DNA from: Serratia proteamaculans
Lineage (GTDB): Bacteria > Pseudomonadota > Gammaproteobacteria > Enterobacterales > Enterobacteriaceae
Assembly: GCF_013337185.1 (NCBI RefSeq)
Contig: NZ_SWDE01000001.1
Location: forward strand, 62,001 to 126,000
Length of the DNA: 64,000 nt
Reading direction: 5' to 3'
Of the stretch, positions 9,837 through 21,404 are shown piece by piece. Made by a program: the position numbers and the translations under genes. A model generated the notes under the pieces. It did not search any database. It was not told the origin of the DNA and saw only the letters and a program-made list of their open reading frames with translations. Within the stretch, counting starts at the first letter, position 1. Each line of letters begins with the position of its first letter.

Positions 9837-9852
9837 TTGCAAACTACGGGCC

Positions 9853-10416
9853 TTAGTCGGTGAACGGGATCACCAATTCGCCCGGTTTCACTTCCAGTCC
9901 TTTCGCCAGTTTCTTGGCCATCGCCTCGGTTTTACTGTTATCCGGGTTCAGCACGTAGGCCGGCTTTTGGTCGAAGTAGGATTTCAGCGACTGATTCAGG
10001 TAAGGCGTCAGCGCCTTCATCACCGTCTGCATTTTCTCCGGCTGCACGCTATAGTCGGTCAATTCCATGTCCTTCAGGAATACCGCGCCTTGCTCACGGT
10101 CATAGACCGGTTGTGCCTTCAGCGTCAGCTTCAGATCCGCAGTCTGCGGGCCGAGGATCGAGGTAATATTCACTTTAGCATCGCCGGAAAGGGTGACTTT
10201 GCCCGGTTCGCTACGGCCAATTTGGCTCTGCAACTGCGTCAAAACGATATTGGCGTCGAGTAATCCCGGCACGCCGATCTGCTTCTGGTAATCATTATGC
10301 TTTTGCAGGTAATCGTTCACTTCCTGCTCGCTAAGTGTGTATTGGGTCAGTTGATTGCAGCCGACCAATGCGCCAACAAATGCCAGGGCTGCCACACCCA
10401 TCATAATTTTTTTCAT
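9853..10416 (-). CDS. yceB: DUF1439 lipoprotein YceB
   Basis: A 187-residue predicted lipoprotein. The lipobox LVGC places the lipidated cysteine at residue 20. The mature part, with NQLTQYTLSEQEVNDYL and KVTLSGDA, closely follows E. coli YceB, ending VKPGELVIPFTD. The residue after the lipidated Cys is Asn, consistent with outer-membrane sorting. The function is unknown; the family has a lipid-binding-like fold. Confidence 0.9.
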   Translation of the reverse strand: MKKIMMGVAALAFVGALVGCNQLTQYTLSEQEVNDYLQKHNDYQKQIGVPGLLDANIVLTQLQSQIGRSEPGKVTLSGDAKVNITSILGPQTADLKLTLKAQPVYDREQGAVFLKDMELTDYSVQPEKMQTVMKALTPYLNQSLKSYFDQKPAYVLNPDNSKTEAMAKKLAKGLEVKPGELVIPFTD

Positions 10417-10554
10417 AAGTACTCACGTGTAGGGGGCCTATCTATCCGCCCCGATTGACATGGGCGCAGTATACCGCGCCACTTTCAGAACATGGGATAA
10501 TATTGATAATGCGCGGGAAACTGCTCACGACCTATCGGATAACGCCGAAACTGC

Positions 10555-12195
10555 TCAGCGGCGCAAACGCAATGCCAGCAACAATACGCCCCCCAGACAG
10601 GCTAGCGCACCCAGTGCCGGAAACAGCGGAATGCCCCAAAGCCGCACCGAGGATTGCATCAGGTAGGGCGCCAGACCCAGCGTGAAGGCGGCGGTCACTA
10701 TGGCAATGGCCAGGGTGACGGCAGCCCGCTCCAGCGCCTGACTTAGCTGGCTGATGTTCTTGAGGTTGATATCGGCACTGATTTGCCCGCGTTTTAGTCG
10801 GCGCATCAGCAGACGCAGGGTTTGCGGAAGTTCTTCACCCGCGTCCAGTGCTTCACCGCCCAGCGCCAACATCCGCCGACGCACCGCTTCGGGGGTATAA
10901 CGCTGCAGCATCACCTGTTGCAGCATGGGTTTCAGGGTGGCGATGATATCGAAGTTGGGATCCAGCCGGTGCAACACGCCATCTGCGGTGATTAACGCCT
11001 TGAACAGCAACACCAGATCCGGCGGCAACGCCAACTGATGTTCACGCGCCATCACCAGCAGGTCGGTTAACGCCTTACCCAGCGTCAGGGTTGCCGAAGC
11101 CTGCTTATCGAGAAAGTTTTGCGCCGCCAGTTCCAAATCCAGCAGATCCAGAGGATCGCTGTCCGACCAGGCGATCAAGGTATTGACGATACCGCCGGAC
11201 TCCCGCTCGGCAATGGCCTGCAGCAACAGCAGTAACTGATTACGCCGCCGTTCGGAAAGTTGGCCGACCATACCGAAATCGATAAAGCCGACGCGGTTAT
11301 CCGCCAGGGCCATCACGTTGCCGGGGTGCGGATCGGCGTGATAAAGCCGGTGCTCCAGCACCATTTTCATAAAGGCCTGCGCGCCGCGCCGTGCCAGAAG
11401 CGGGCCATCAAAACCGGCGGTTGCCAATTGCTGTGGATTTTCCGGCGCGATGCCGGGCAGAAACTCCTGCACCAGCAGACGTTTCGACGACCATTGCCAA
11501 TAAATTTTCGGTATTACTACCTCGGGCTGTTGAGCAAATTGCTGCGCTACCCGTTCACAATTATTGCCTTCGTGAGTCAGGTCCAGCTCGTGATTAAGCG
11601 CGGTTGCCAGCGCACGTACCATCTGGCGCGGCCGGTAGCGGGCCAGTGCCGGGCTTTGCTGTTCCACGGTTTCCGCCAGATAGGCCAGCAGGCGCAAATC
11701 GGCGTGAATGGTTTTTGCCAGGCCAGGGCGCAAGACCTTGATCACCACGGCTTCACCGCTGTGCAAACGGGCGCGATAAATCTGTGCCATCGATGCGGCG
11801 GCCAGTGGGGTTTCATCAAACTCGGCGAACAGTTGGTGTGGGTCACCACCCAAATCGGCGGTAATATGCGGTGCCAGTTCGCTCCAGGCCAGGGTTGTCG
11901 CCTGGCTGTGCAGGCGATCCAGTTCGTCGGTCCAACTTGAGTCCAACAGGTCTGAGCGGGTCGCCAGGATCTGGCCGAACTTGACGAAGGTTGGCCCCAG
12001 CGCTTCCAGTGCGGCGCGCAAGCGTTGCGGCAAGGTTTGGTTATCTTGTGGCTCACCGCCGCCTTCACCGCCGCTTAGCAGGGTGCTCAGACCCAGCAGG
12101 CGAATCACATCCTGCAGGCCGTAGCGGATCAGCACCGCGGAGATTTCTTTCAGTCTCGCCCGATCGCGGGCGGTAACCAGCACCATTTTCAACAT
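10555..12195 (-). CDS. UbiB/ABC1-family kinase-like protein (second paralogue)
   Basis: A 546-residue atypical kinase-like protein. The family hallmarks are present: KFGQ at residues 72-75, an alanine-rich loop (AAAS at 132-135) replacing the kinase glycine loop, the VIKV lysine at 153, ADPHPGN near 290 and FIDFG near 305. Two hydrophobic C-terminal helices (about 500-545) suggest an inner-membrane anchor. It is not the standard ubiB, which sits beside ubiE and ubiJ and has different termini. It may support ubiquinone or other isoprenoid lipid handling, but this is inference. It lies directly downstream of grxB on the same strand, 28 bp away. Confidence 0.82.
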   Translation of the reverse strand: MLKMVLVTARDRARLKEISAVLIRYGLQDVIRLLGLSTLLSGGEGGGEPQDNQTLPQRLRAALEALGPTFVKFGQILATRSDLLDSSWTDELDRLHSQATTLAWSELAPHITADLGGDPHQLFAEFDETPLAAASMAQIYRARLHSGEAVVIKVLRPGLAKTIHADLRLLAYLAETVEQQSPALARYRPRQMVRALATALNHELDLTHEGNNCERVAQQFAQQPEVVIPKIYWQWSSKRLLVQEFLPGIAPENPQQLATAGFDGPLLARRGAQAFMKMVLEHRLYHADPHPGNVMALADNRVGFIDFGMVGQLSERRRNQLLLLLQAIAERESGGIVNTLIAWSDSDPLDLLDLELAAQNFLDKQASATLTLGKALTDLLVMAREHQLALPPDLVLLFKALITADGVLHRLDPNFDIIATLKPMLQQVMLQRYTPEAVRRRMLALGGEALDAGEELPQTLRLLMRRLKRGQISADINLKNISQLSQALERAAVTLAIAIVTAAFTLGLAPYLMQSSVRLWGIPLFPALGALACLGGVLLLALRLRR

Positions 12196-12223
12196 TTGCG
12201 CGCTATATCCTTATTGCGGAGGA

Positions 12224-12871
12224 TCACTGTTCCATATCGAACAGCAGCGGAATATCACTGCGCTGCGCCATACGGTTACGATAGGCTTCGACGCTATCCG
12301 GCAGCGTAAGCCCGGCGACGATCGACAGCGAACGCAGCAGTGGGAACAGATGAATATCGTCCTCCGACAGGCTGCCATTGACGGCTTCAGGGGAAACAAT
12401 CAGCCCGGAAAGCACCTGCAGATCGGCTTCCAGTTGAGCGATCAGATCGGCACTGTCGGCCAGATGGGTGGAAAATTCACCGATCGAGGCTTGTTTCTTG
12501 TCGGTAAAATACTGACGGGCGCTGTCGGTGGCGAACTCTTCGAAATCCGCGTTGGCAAAGCGTGGCAGCAGCAAGTTGAGGCTGTAGCTACCGACCCGTT
12601 GTAGCCAGTCGGCGATCGCCGGGTTGGTTTTACCGGTCAGCAGGGGGTTACCGTCGAGTTGATCGACGTAATGCACGATATCCATGCTTTCCGGCAGGAA
12701 ACTGCCGTCGTCTTTTTGCAGAATGGGGGCCATTTTCTTGCCAATCATGCTGACAGGCGTAGCTTCATCGTCGTTGAGCAGGGTGACCAGGCGGACGGGC
12801 AGATTTTTCAGGCCAAAAATCATGCGGGCTTTAACGCAGAATGGGCAATGATCGTAGATAAACAGTTTCAT
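12224..12871 (-). CDS. grxB: Glutaredoxin 2
   Basis: A 215-residue glutaredoxin with a GST-like two-domain layout, using glutathione to reduce disulfides in the cytoplasm. The N-terminal thioredoxin-like domain has the CPFC active site at residues 9-12 and the glutathione-site segment ESMDIVHYVD. The rest is the all-helical domain. Size and sequence fit E. coli GrxB. A GGGAGC ribosome site precedes the ATG. Confidence 0.95.
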   Translation of the reverse strand: MKLFIYDHCPFCVKARMIFGLKNLPVRLVTLLNDDEATPVSMIGKKMAPILQKDDGSFLPESMDIVHYVDQLDGNPLLTGKTNPAIADWLQRVGSYSLNLLLPRFANADFEEFATDSARQYFTDKKQASIGEFSTHLADSADLIAQLEADLQVLSGLIVSPEAVNGSLSEDDIHLFPLLRSLSIVAGLTLPDSVEAYRNRMAQRSDIPLLFDMEQ

Positions 12872-12968
12872 GCTTGCTCCCGTTGTCAGGTTTTAACAGC
12901 AATAGTTATCACAGCATACTGAGGCTGTCGCGAAGAGTTCTTGTTGGAAGGTGCGTTATTGTTGGATG

Positions 12969-12991
12969 GCCCGCGCAAAATACGCGGGCCA
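12969..12991. repeat. GC-rich inverted repeat after the 82-residue gene
   Basis: An 8-bp perfect arm pair GGCCCGCG/CGCGGGCC with a short AT loop lies just downstream of the unknown gene at 13001. There is no T run, so it may be a transcript 3'-end stabiliser rather than an intrinsic terminator. Confidence 0.4.
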
Positions 12992-13000
12992 AAGCAGGCG

Positions 13001-13249
13001 TTATTTTTTGGTTGGAACCGAATTGATCACTTCTATCAGGTGGATACGCGCCTCTTCCAGATCGATTTTATCCCGCTCGTTGCTGGCGTTGACTATCTGT
13101 AACTGCTTGATGATGTCGCTCTTCAGGTCGGCATTCCCAGCAATGATATGGGCCAGCGCTTTTTCTACCAGAGTTGAGCGTGCGTACAGCATGCGCAGGT
13201 TCAGTACCATGTGCTCGAGTAACTGCGGTAATTTTGATTCATCGGTCAT
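13001..13249 (-). CDS. Small soluble protein of unknown function
   Basis: An 82-residue protein, MTDESKLPQLLEHMVLNLRM at the start, with a mostly helical pattern (heptad-like Leu and Ile spacing through KSDIIKQLQIVNAS) and no signal peptide or membrane helix. The ATG at 13249 has AGGAG nine bases upstream; an earlier TTG lies too close to that site. I do not recognise the family. It lies between grxB and mdtH, all on the minus strand. The codon pattern and ribosome site make it a likely real gene. Confidence 0.65.
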   Translation of the reverse strand: MTDESKLPQLLEHMVLNLRMLYARSTLVEKALAHIIAGNADLKSDIIKQLQIVNASNERDKIDLEEARIHLIEVINSVPTKK

Positions 13250-13335
13250 CGCCAACTTCTCCTGTTTATGTTTTTACTATCAGGATAGCAGCTATGGCAA
13301 ATTCGGCTGATTTTCTGGCAACTTAGAGAAAAACC

Positions 13336-14886
<1,551 letters not shown>

Positions 14887-15471
14887 ATGTTTGGCTACCG
14901 CTCTGCATCACCAAAAGTACGCCTCACCACCGACCGGCTGGTTGTCCGTTTAGTTCATGAACGCGATGCCTACCGGCTGGCGGAATACTATGCCGAAAAC
15001 CGAGCCTTCCTTAAGCCATGGGAACCGGTCCGGGATGAAAGCCATTGTTATCCTTCCGGCTGGCAGGCACGGCTGGGGATGATCACCGAAATGCAAAAGC
15101 AGGGCAGCGCCTACTATTTTATCCTGCTTGATCAGGAAGAACATGAAGTGCAGGGCGTGGCGAACTTCAGCAACGTGCTGCGCGGTTCATTCCATGCCTG
15201 TTTCCTCGGTTATTCACTGGCCGAAAAATGGCAGGGGCAAGGGCTGATGTATGAAGCGCTGCAGTCCGCTATCCGCTATATGCTGCGTCAGCAGCGGATG
15301 CATCGCATTATGGCCAACTATATGCCGCATAATCAGCGCAGCGGCGCGTTGTTGACCCGCCTGGGATTTGAACGTGAAGGTTATGCCAAGGACTATCTGC
15401 TGATTGACGGGCAGTGGCAGGATCACGTACTGACGGCATTAACCAATAAAGAATGGCTACCGCCACGCTGA
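14887..15471 (+). CDS. rimJ: Ribosomal protein uS5 N-terminal alanine acetyltransferase
   Basis: A 194-residue GNAT acetyltransferase, the same length as E. coli RimJ, which acetylates the N-terminus of ribosomal protein S5. Conserved blocks are [39 protein letters not shown], the acetyl-CoA loop [12 protein letters not shown] and [14 protein letters not shown]. The second of two adjacent ATGs (14884, 14887) was chosen to match MFGYRS in E. coli. It is followed closely by yceH and yceM. Confidence 0.94.
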   Translation: MFGYRSASPKVRLTTDRLVVRLVHERDAYRLAEYYAENRAFLKPWEPVRDESHCYPSGWQARLGMITEMQKQGSAYYFILLDQEEHEVQGVANFSNVLRGSFHACFLGYSLAEKWQGQGLMYEALQSAIRYMLRQQRMHRIMANYMPHNQRSGALLTRLGFEREGYAKDYLLIDGQWQDHVLTALTNKEWLPPR

Positions 15472-15480
15472 GGCCAGAAA

Positions 15481-16122
15481 ATGAAATATGAATTAAGCGC
15501 TAAAGAAGCCAGGGTGATTGGCTGCCTGCTGGAAAAGCAGGTGACTACCCCGGATCAGTATCCCCTTTCCCTCAATGGCATCCAGCTTGCCTGTAACCAG
15601 AAAACCAACCGCGAGCCGGTGATGGAACTGACGGAAAGTGAAGTGCAGCAAATTCTCGACCTGTTGCTAAAGAAACATTTTCTGCGCACCCTCAGCGGCT
15701 TCGGCAATCGCGTGGTCAAGTATGAGCACCGCTTCTGTAATTCGGAGTTCGGCCAGCTAAAACTGTCTGCCGCCGAGGTGGCGGTGGTTGCCACCTTGTT
15801 GCTTCGTGGCGCGCAAACTCCCGGTGAACTGCGCACCCGCACTAACCGCATGCATGAGTTTAATGACGTTACTGAAGTGGAGCAGGTACTGACGAATCTG
15901 AGCGCCCGAGAGGATGGCCCCTTTGTAGTGCGTCTGGCGCGCGAGCCGGGCAAGCGTGAAAGCCGATTTATGCATTTGTTCTGCGGCCAGATTGACGAGG
16001 CCCCGGCAGAAGCAGAGCCGGGCAATGACACTGAATTGAGCCAGCGCGTCAGCGTATTGGAAAACGAAGTGGCACAGTTAAAACAGCAAGTGCAGGCGCT
16101 TTTGCTGCGGGAGAGCGAATGA
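15481..16122 (+). CDS. yceH: UPF0502 (DUF480) protein YceH
   Basis: A 213-residue protein with two winged-helix-like repeats: [23 protein letters not shown] at the N-terminus and [25 protein letters not shown] in the second. A C-terminal coiled-coil segment ([20 protein letters not shown]) ends the protein. The function is unknown; a nucleic-acid-binding role is only suggested by the fold. It starts 9 bp after rimJ and overlaps yceM by 4 bp (ATGA). Confidence 0.92.
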   Translation: MKYELSAKEARVIGCLLEKQVTTPDQYPLSLNGIQLACNQKTNREPVMELTESEVQQILDLLLKKHFLRTLSGFGNRVVKYEHRFCNSEFGQLKLSAAEVAVVATLLLRGAQTPGELRTRTNRMHEFNDVTEVEQVLTNLSAREDGPFVVRLAREPGKRESRFMHLFCGQIDEAPAEAEPGNDTELSQRVSVLENEVAQLKQQVQALLLRESE

Positions 16123-17039
16123 CTAAATTACGCGTTGGCGTCGTGGGGTTGGGCGGTATTGCACAAAAAGCCTATTTGCCAATCCTGAGCCAGGCGGCGG
16201 ACTGGACGCTGGTCGGCGGTTTTTCCCCCAACCAGCAAAAGGCACAACCGCTCTGCGACAGCTATCGGATGGCCTGTTTTTCCGGGCTGGACACTTTGGC
16301 CAGGCAATGCGATGCGGTGTTCGTGCACAGCAGCACCGCCAGTCATTTTCAGGTGATTAGCGAATTACTGCGTTACGGCGTTCATGTCTATGTCGACAAG
16401 CCGCTGGCGGAGACGGTTGAACAAGGCGAGCAGTTGATCGCCCTGGCTGAAAAGCAGGGCAAAACGCTGATGGTGGGTTTTAACCGTCGTTTTGCGCCGT
16501 TATATCGTCAGTTGAAGCAACAGATGCAGCAACCGGCATCGATTCGCATGGACAAACACCGTGCCGACAGCGTCGGGCCAAACAGCCTGCGCTTTACCCT
16601 GCTGGACGATTATCTGCACGTGGTGGATACCGCGCTGTGGCTGGGTGGCGATGGGGGGAAATTACTCAGCGGTAGCCTGCGAGCCACGGCGGCCGGTGAG
16701 TTGATGTATGCCGAGCATCATTTTGAGTGCGGTGAAACGTTGGTGACCACCAGTATGCATCGCCGCGCCGGCAGCCAGCGCGAAAGCGTGCAGGCAGTAA
16801 CCGACGGCGCAGTCTATCAGTTGAGCGATATGCGCCAGTGGCTGCGGGAAGACTCACAAGGCGTGCTGGAGCAACCGGCACCAGGCTGGCAGACCACCCT
16901 GGCACAGCGCGGCTTTGACGGTGCAGTTCGCCATTTTATTACTTCTGTCAGCAACCAGACGCTGCCGGAAACCGCCGGAGAGCAGGCGATTGCTGCTCAA
17001 AGGGTGATTGAAAAACTGCTGCGCGATGCCGGATTATAA
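16119..17039 (+). CDS. yceM: Gfo/Idh/MocA family oxidoreductase YceM
   Basis: A 306-residue NAD(P)-dependent oxidoreductase-like protein. The Rossmann motif [16 protein letters not shown] starts at residue 5, and the family motif [14 protein letters not shown], with the catalytic-type EKP equivalent DKP, lies near residue 95. FNRRFAPLY follows. The substrate is unknown. It was once called MviM because it lies upstream of murJ (mviN), an order also seen here. Confidence 0.92.
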   Translation: MTKLRVGVVGLGGIAQKAYLPILSQAADWTLVGGFSPNQQKAQPLCDSYRMACFSGLDTLARQCDAVFVHSSTASHFQVISELLRYGVHVYVDKPLAETVEQGEQLIALAEKQGKTLMVGFNRRFAPLYRQLKQQMQQPASIRMDKHRADSVGPNSLRFTLLDDYLHVVDTALWLGGDGGKLLSGSLRATAAGELMYAEHHFECGETLVTTSMHRRAGSQRESVQAVTDGAVYQLSDMRQWLREDSQGVLEQPAPGWQTTLAQRGFDGAVRHFITSVSNQTLPETAGEQAIAAQRVIEKLLRDAGL

Positions 17040-17109
17040 GGTAACCCCATGTAACATATGGCGGTAGCTATTCTGCCGCGGATGAGTAAACTTAGCCGAT
17101 AGTTTTACT

Positions 17110-17131
17110 GACGCCTGCTGATGCAGGCGTC
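17110..17131. repeat. Perfect 9-bp hairpin between yceM and murJ
   Basis: GACGCCTGC-TGAT-GCAGGCGTC forms a perfect 9-bp stem with a 4-nt loop. No T run follows, and murJ begins 30 bp later. It may be an RNA processing or stabilising element. Confidence 0.5.
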
Positions 17132-17161
17132 GACATTTACAGGGCACATCAGAAAAACCAC

Positions 17162-18697
17162 ATGAACCTACTAAAATCGTTGGCCGCCGTCAGCTCTATG
17201 ACGATGTTTTCGCGGGTGCTGGGCTTTGCCCGTGACGCTATCGTGGCGCGGGTGTTTGGCGCCGGTATGGCAACAGATGCCTTCTTCGTGGCGTTCAAAC
17301 TGCCCAACCTGCTGCGGCGCATTTTTGCCGAGGGCGCATTTTCTCAAGCCTTTGTGCCGATCCTGGCCGAATATAAAAGCCAGCAGGGTGAAGAAGCGAC
17401 GCGCACCTTTATCTCCTACGTTTCCGGGCTGTTGACGCTGATACTGGCGTTGGTCACGGTGTTGGGGATGCTGGCCGCCCCCTGGGTTATCTACATTACC
17501 GCACCGGGCTTTGTCGATTCACCGGACAAATTTGCTCTGACATCGTCGCTGTTGCGCGTTACCTTCCCCTATATTTTGCTGATTTCGCTGGCCTCGCTGG
17601 TCGGCTCGATCCTCAATACCTGGAACCGTTTTTCGATCCCGGCGTTTGCGCCAACCCTGCTGAACGTCAGCATGATCGGTTTCGCGCTGTTTGCCGCGCC
17701 ATACTTCAATCCACCGGTGATGGCGCTGGCCTGGGCGGTGGTGGTCGGTGGGGTGCTGCAACTGGGTTATCAACTGCCGCACCTGAAGAAGATCGGCATG
17801 CTGGTGCTGCCGCGTATCAAACTTGGTGATGCCGGGGTATGGCGCGTGATGCGTCAGATGGGGCCGGCGATTTTTGGCGTTTCGGTTAGCCAGATTTCAC
17901 TGATTATCAACACCATTTTTGCCTCGTTCCTGGTCTCAGGATCGGTTTCCTGGATGTACTATGCCGACCGTCTGATGGAGTTTCCTTCCGGGGTGTTGGG
18001 TGTGGCATTGGGCACTATTTTGTTGCCGTCGCTGGCAAAAAGTTTCTCCAGCGGTAACCACGACGAATATTCCCGACTGATGGACTGGGGTTTGCGTCTG
18101 TGCTTCCTGCTGGCGCTGCCGAGTGCTATCGCGCTGGGTATTTTGGCCAAGCCGTTGACCGTTTCGTTGTTCCAGTACGGCAAGTTCAGTGCCTTTGATG
18201 CCGCCATGACTCAGCGTGCGCTGGTGGCCTATTCGGTCGGGCTGATGGGGTTAATCGTGGTCAAGGTGTTGGCACCAGGCTTCTATTCGCGCCAGGACAT
18301 TAAAACGCCGGTTAAAATCGCCATCATCACGCTGATTTTGACTCAGGTGATGAACCTGATGTTTATCGGCCCGCTGAAACATGCCGGGCTTTCGCTGTCG
18401 ATCGGTCTCGGGGCCTGCCTTAACGCTTCGCTGCTGTACTGGCAGTTGCGTAAGCAGAAGATTTTCCACCCGCAGCCGGGTTGGGCGATGTTCCTGACCA
18501 AGCTGGTGATCGCGGTGCTGGTGATGTCGGTGGTGCTGGTCGGCGTGATGTGGCTAATGCCTGCCTGGGATCAGGGCAATATGCTGGAGCGTTTGCTACG
18601 GCTGGCGGTCGTGGTGGTCACCGGCGTGGTGGCTTACTTTGGCGTATTGGCTGGGCTGGGCTTCCGGCCACGGGACTTTGCCCGCCGGGTGGCGTAA
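17162..18697 (+). CDS. murJ: Lipid II flippase MurJ
   Basis: A 511-residue polytopic inner-membrane protein of the MOP superfamily with about fourteen helices. It moves lipid II across the membrane for peptidoglycan synthesis and is expected to be essential. The N-terminal [20 protein letters not shown] and [20 protein letters not shown] hold conserved arginines of the central cavity, and [20 protein letters not shown] lies in the second half. Length is the same as E. coli MurJ. Confidence 0.96.
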   Translation: MNLLKSLAAVSSMTMFSRVLGFARDAIVARVFGAGMATDAFFVAFKLPNLLRRIFAEGAFSQAFVPILAEYKSQQGEEATRTFISYVSGLLTLILALVTVLGMLAAPWVIYITAPGFVDSPDKFALTSSLLRVTFPYILLISLASLVGSILNTWNRFSIPAFAPTLLNVSMIGFALFAAPYFNPPVMALAWAVVVGGVLQLGYQLPHLKKIGMLVLPRIKLGDAGVWRVMRQMGPAIFGVSVSQISLIINTIFASFLVSGSVSWMYYADRLMEFPSGVLGVALGTILLPSLAKSFSSGNHDEYSRLMDWGLRLCFLLALPSAIALGILAKPLTVSLFQYGKFSAFDAAMTQRALVAYSVGLMGLIVVKVLAPGFYSRQDIKTPVKIAIITLILTQVMNLMFIGPLKHAGLSLSIGLGACLNASLLYWQLRKQKIFHPQPGWAMFLTKLVIAVLVMSVVLVGVMWLMPAWDQGNMLERLLRLAVVVVTGVVAYFGVLAGLGFRPRDFARRVA

Positions 18698-18724
18698 CGG
18701 ATATTGCCGTCGTCAAAGCATAAA

Positions 18725-18748
18725 AAAGGGTCGCCATGGCGACCCTTT
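18725..18748. terminator. Bidirectional terminator between murJ and argS
   Basis: An 11-bp stem AAAGGGTCGCC/GGCGACCCTTT lies between the convergent stop codons of murJ and argS, with A and T tracts on its two sides. Confidence 0.8.
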
Positions 18749-18769
18749 CTCGTATTCAACCCCGAGAGG

Positions 18770-20500
18770 TTACATACGTTCGACGGTTTCGATACCCAGC
18801 GTATCCAGACCGGCTTTCAAGGTTTTGGCGGTCAGCAGTGCCAGTTTCAGGCGGCTCTGACGCGCTTCTTCGCTGTCTGCATTGAGGATCTGGCAGTGCT
18901 CGTAGAAGCCGGAGAACAGGCCCGCGAGGTCGTACAGATAGCTACACATCACGTGCGGGGTGCCTTCGCGCGCCACTGTGGTGATCACTTCTTCAAACTG
19001 CAGCAGACGGGTTGCCAGCGTGATTTCACGCTCTTCGGTCATCACCAGTGGCAGGGTCAGATTGCTTTCATCGACACCGGCGCGTTTGAACACCGAGGCC
19101 ACGCGGGTATAGGCATACTGCATATAAGGTGCGGTATTACCTTCAAACGCCAGCATATTGTCCCAGTCGAAGATGTAATCGGTGGTCCGGCTTTTTGACA
19201 GGTCGGCATATTTTACCGCACCGATGCCAACCGCATTGGCCAGGCTCTGCATTTCTTCTGCCGGCATATCCGGGTTTTTCTCGGCGATCAGTTTGCCGGC
19301 GCGATCCACCGCTTCATCCAGCAGGTCGGACAGTTTCACCGTGCCGCCTGAGCGGGTTTTGAACGGCTTGCCGTCTTTACCCAGCATCATGCCGAACATG
19401 TGGTGTTCCAGCGACAGCGAGTCCGGTATATAGCCGGCTTTGCGCACGATGGTCCAGGCCTGCATCAGATGTTGGTGCTGACGCGAGTCGATGTAATACA
19501 GCACACGATCGGCGCCCAGAGTTTCATAACGGTATTTGGCACAGGCGATATCGGTAGTGGTGTACAGGTAGCCGCCATCCTTTTTCTGGATGATGACGCC
19601 CATAGGCTCGCCGTCTTTATTTTTGTATTCATCGAGGAATACCACGGTGGCGCCTTCGCTTTCCACCGCCAGGCCCTTGGCCTTGAGATCGGCAACAATC
19701 CCCGGCAGCATCGAGTTGTACAGGCTTTCACCCATCACGTCGTCTTCGGTCAGGGTGACGTTCAGACGGTTATAGGTCAGCTGATTTTGCGCCATGGTGA
19801 TGTCGACCAGCTTGCGCCACATCTTCAGACAGTACTGATCGCCGCCTTGCAACTTCACCACATAGGCGCGAGCGCGTTCGGCAAAATCGGCGTCTTCGTC
19901 ATAGTGTTTCTTCGCTTCACGGTAGAACTGTTCCAGGTCGGACAGATCCATATCGCTGGCGTTCTCGTTCTGCATTTTTTCCAGATAGGCGATTAACATG
20001 CCGAACTGGGTGCCCCAGTCGCCAACGTGGTTAGCGCGGATCACCTTATGGCCCAGGAACTCCTGGGTACGTGCGGCGGCGTCACCAATAATGGTGGAGC
20101 GCAGGTGGCCGACGTGCATTTCTTTCGCCACGTTGGGGGCAGAGTAGTCAATAACGATGGTCTGCTGTTTGACCGGCGCAATATCCAGTTTTGGCGCGCT
20201 CAGCACGCGATCGGCTTGCTGGGCAACCCATTCGCTGTTCAGGAAAATATTGATAAAGCCGGGGCCGGCGATTTCCACTTTGCTGGCGACGACGCCGAGG
20301 TCAAGCAGTTGCACCACTTTTTCCGCCAATTGGCGCGGCGGCATGCCGAGTTTTTTGGCGACGGACATCACGCCATTGGCCTGATAATCACCGAACTGTG
20401 CTTTGGCTGATTGACGGACCTGCGCTTCGCAATCGGCTGGCGCGCCTGCGGCAATCAGCGCCTGGCTGACTTTATCTGAAAGAAGAACCTGAATATTCAC
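18770..20500 (-). CDS. argS: Arginyl-tRNA synthetase
   Basis: A 576-residue class I aminoacyl-tRNA synthetase. The HIGH-type motif appears as HVGHLRST within [14 protein letters not shown] near residue 125; the KMSKS loop is degenerate, as is usual for ArgRS. The N-terminal add-on domain contains [14 protein letters not shown], and the C-terminal anticodon-binding domain ends [12 protein letters not shown]. The start is GTG at 20500, as in E. coli argS, with AAGGT upstream. Confidence 0.97.
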   Translation of the reverse strand: MNIQVLLSDKVSQALIAAGAPADCEAQVRQSAKAQFGDYQANGVMSVAKKLGMPPRQLAEKVVQLLDLGVVASKVEIAGPGFINIFLNSEWVAQQADRVLSAPKLDIAPVKQQTIVIDYSAPNVAKEMHVGHLRSTIIGDAAARTQEFLGHKVIRANHVGDWGTQFGMLIAYLEKMQNENASDMDLSDLEQFYREAKKHYDEDADFAERARAYVVKLQGGDQYCLKMWRKLVDITMAQNQLTYNRLNVTLTEDDVMGESLYNSMLPGIVADLKAKGLAVESEGATVVFLDEYKNKDGEPMGVIIQKKDGGYLYTTTDIACAKYRYETLGADRVLYYIDSRQHQHLMQAWTIVRKAGYIPDSLSLEHHMFGMMLGKDGKPFKTRSGGTVKLSDLLDEAVDRAGKLIAEKNPDMPAEEMQSLANAVGIGAVKYADLSKSRTTDYIFDWDNMLAFEGNTAPYMQYAYTRVASVFKRAGVDESNLTLPLVMTEEREITLATRLLQFEEVITTVAREGTPHVMCSYLYDLAGLFSGFYEHCQILNADSEEARQSRLKLALLTAKTLKAGLDTLGIETVERM

Positions 20501-20763
20501 CGGGTTACCTTAATGACGAACGAGGGGCCGTATGCCATGCCCCTGCGGGATTCAAAGGTGGTTTTTTTGGCTGCGCGTCAACACGGCGGCCCACCACAAA
20601 ACAGCCTGTAATTGTAACTGATTTGATGGGTGACGTCAGCAGTTGGCGCGGGAGGATTAGGTGAAAGTCCTGGTTCATTAATGCCCGCCAGCAATGAGTT
20701 GCGGTGGCAGAGTGAACGGCATACGAGAAAAAACATGGAGGGGATAAATTGGAATCAGCAGAA

Positions 20764-20883
20764 CTAGTGTTTTTTGTTTCTGCGACCAGCATCCAGCGTG
20801 TTATTGCGACGTGATTTAAAATGACGATATATCGCATAGGCAGCAATAACTACCAATAGCAAAGAAACTATTAAAAGGAACAT
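20764..20883 (-). CDS. Predicted 39-residue single-helix membrane protein
   Basis: A short reading frame encodes MFLLIVSLLLVVIAAYAIY followed by RHFKSRRNN and a basic, charged tail. One strongly hydrophobic helix with a following positive cluster predicts an N-out, C-in inner-membrane microprotein. It lies about 260 bp upstream of argS on the same strand in otherwise empty AT-rich DNA. The ribosome site is weak (AGAG). I do not recognise a named family. The gene call rests on composition only, so confidence is moderate. Confidence 0.5.
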   Translation of the reverse strand: MFLLIVSLLLVVIAAYAIYRHFKSRRNNTLDAGRRNKKH

Positions 20884-21404
20884 AAGTGATTATCTCTGAC
20901 TCAATTTTCACTAAAGTAGCTCAATTGATATTTTCAAGCAATTACCGCGCTAGTGTTTAGGAAGATTCTCATGCCTGATTTATTGCAAAGCCTTTAGTTA
21001 ACAAGTTGTTGATGCTTCTGTTTTAATGGACATTCATTCCGAATCGTTTTTTTACTACGTATGAATTAACTATTTCTTAAGCATTTATGAATGTTGGCAG
21101 TGGTGAATTATTTGGCTTAATAAGTTAGCAATATCTTCAGTGCTCTGGTCATAAGAAAAAGCTATAAACTTATGCCATAGCCTTTGTCGGGAATTAAAGG
21201 CTGGAAAAGTAAAATCTGCAGTGTAATAAAAAACGAGAAAATTATTCTTTTGTGCTTTTTATGTTCAGCAAATAGCCACTTTATCTTGGCGTTCTATTTG
21301 AGAGCAAAAAATATTAACTTGCCGCGTCAGCCGGGTGGCTAGCAGCGCCTCAGACGTGTAAATTACCCCTCCTGAAAACCGCTTTCCGCAGTATCGAGGA
21401 TGCT
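20884..21404. other. AT-rich gene-free region upstream of yecM
   Basis: About 520 bp with low GC compared with the flanks. Only frames under 15 codons with poor ribosome sites are present. The promoter of yecM and possibly that of the microprotein on the other strand must lie here. No operator was recognised. Confidence 0.45.

Noticed and set aside
20505-20846. 113-codon frame on the minus strand upstream of argS
   Set aside because: It has no ribosome site, a random-looking composition and a different frame from the more credible microprotein it overlaps.
20884-21404. Additional small genes in the AT-rich gap before yecM
   Set aside because: Only frames under 15 codons without good ribosome sites occur, so no call was made.
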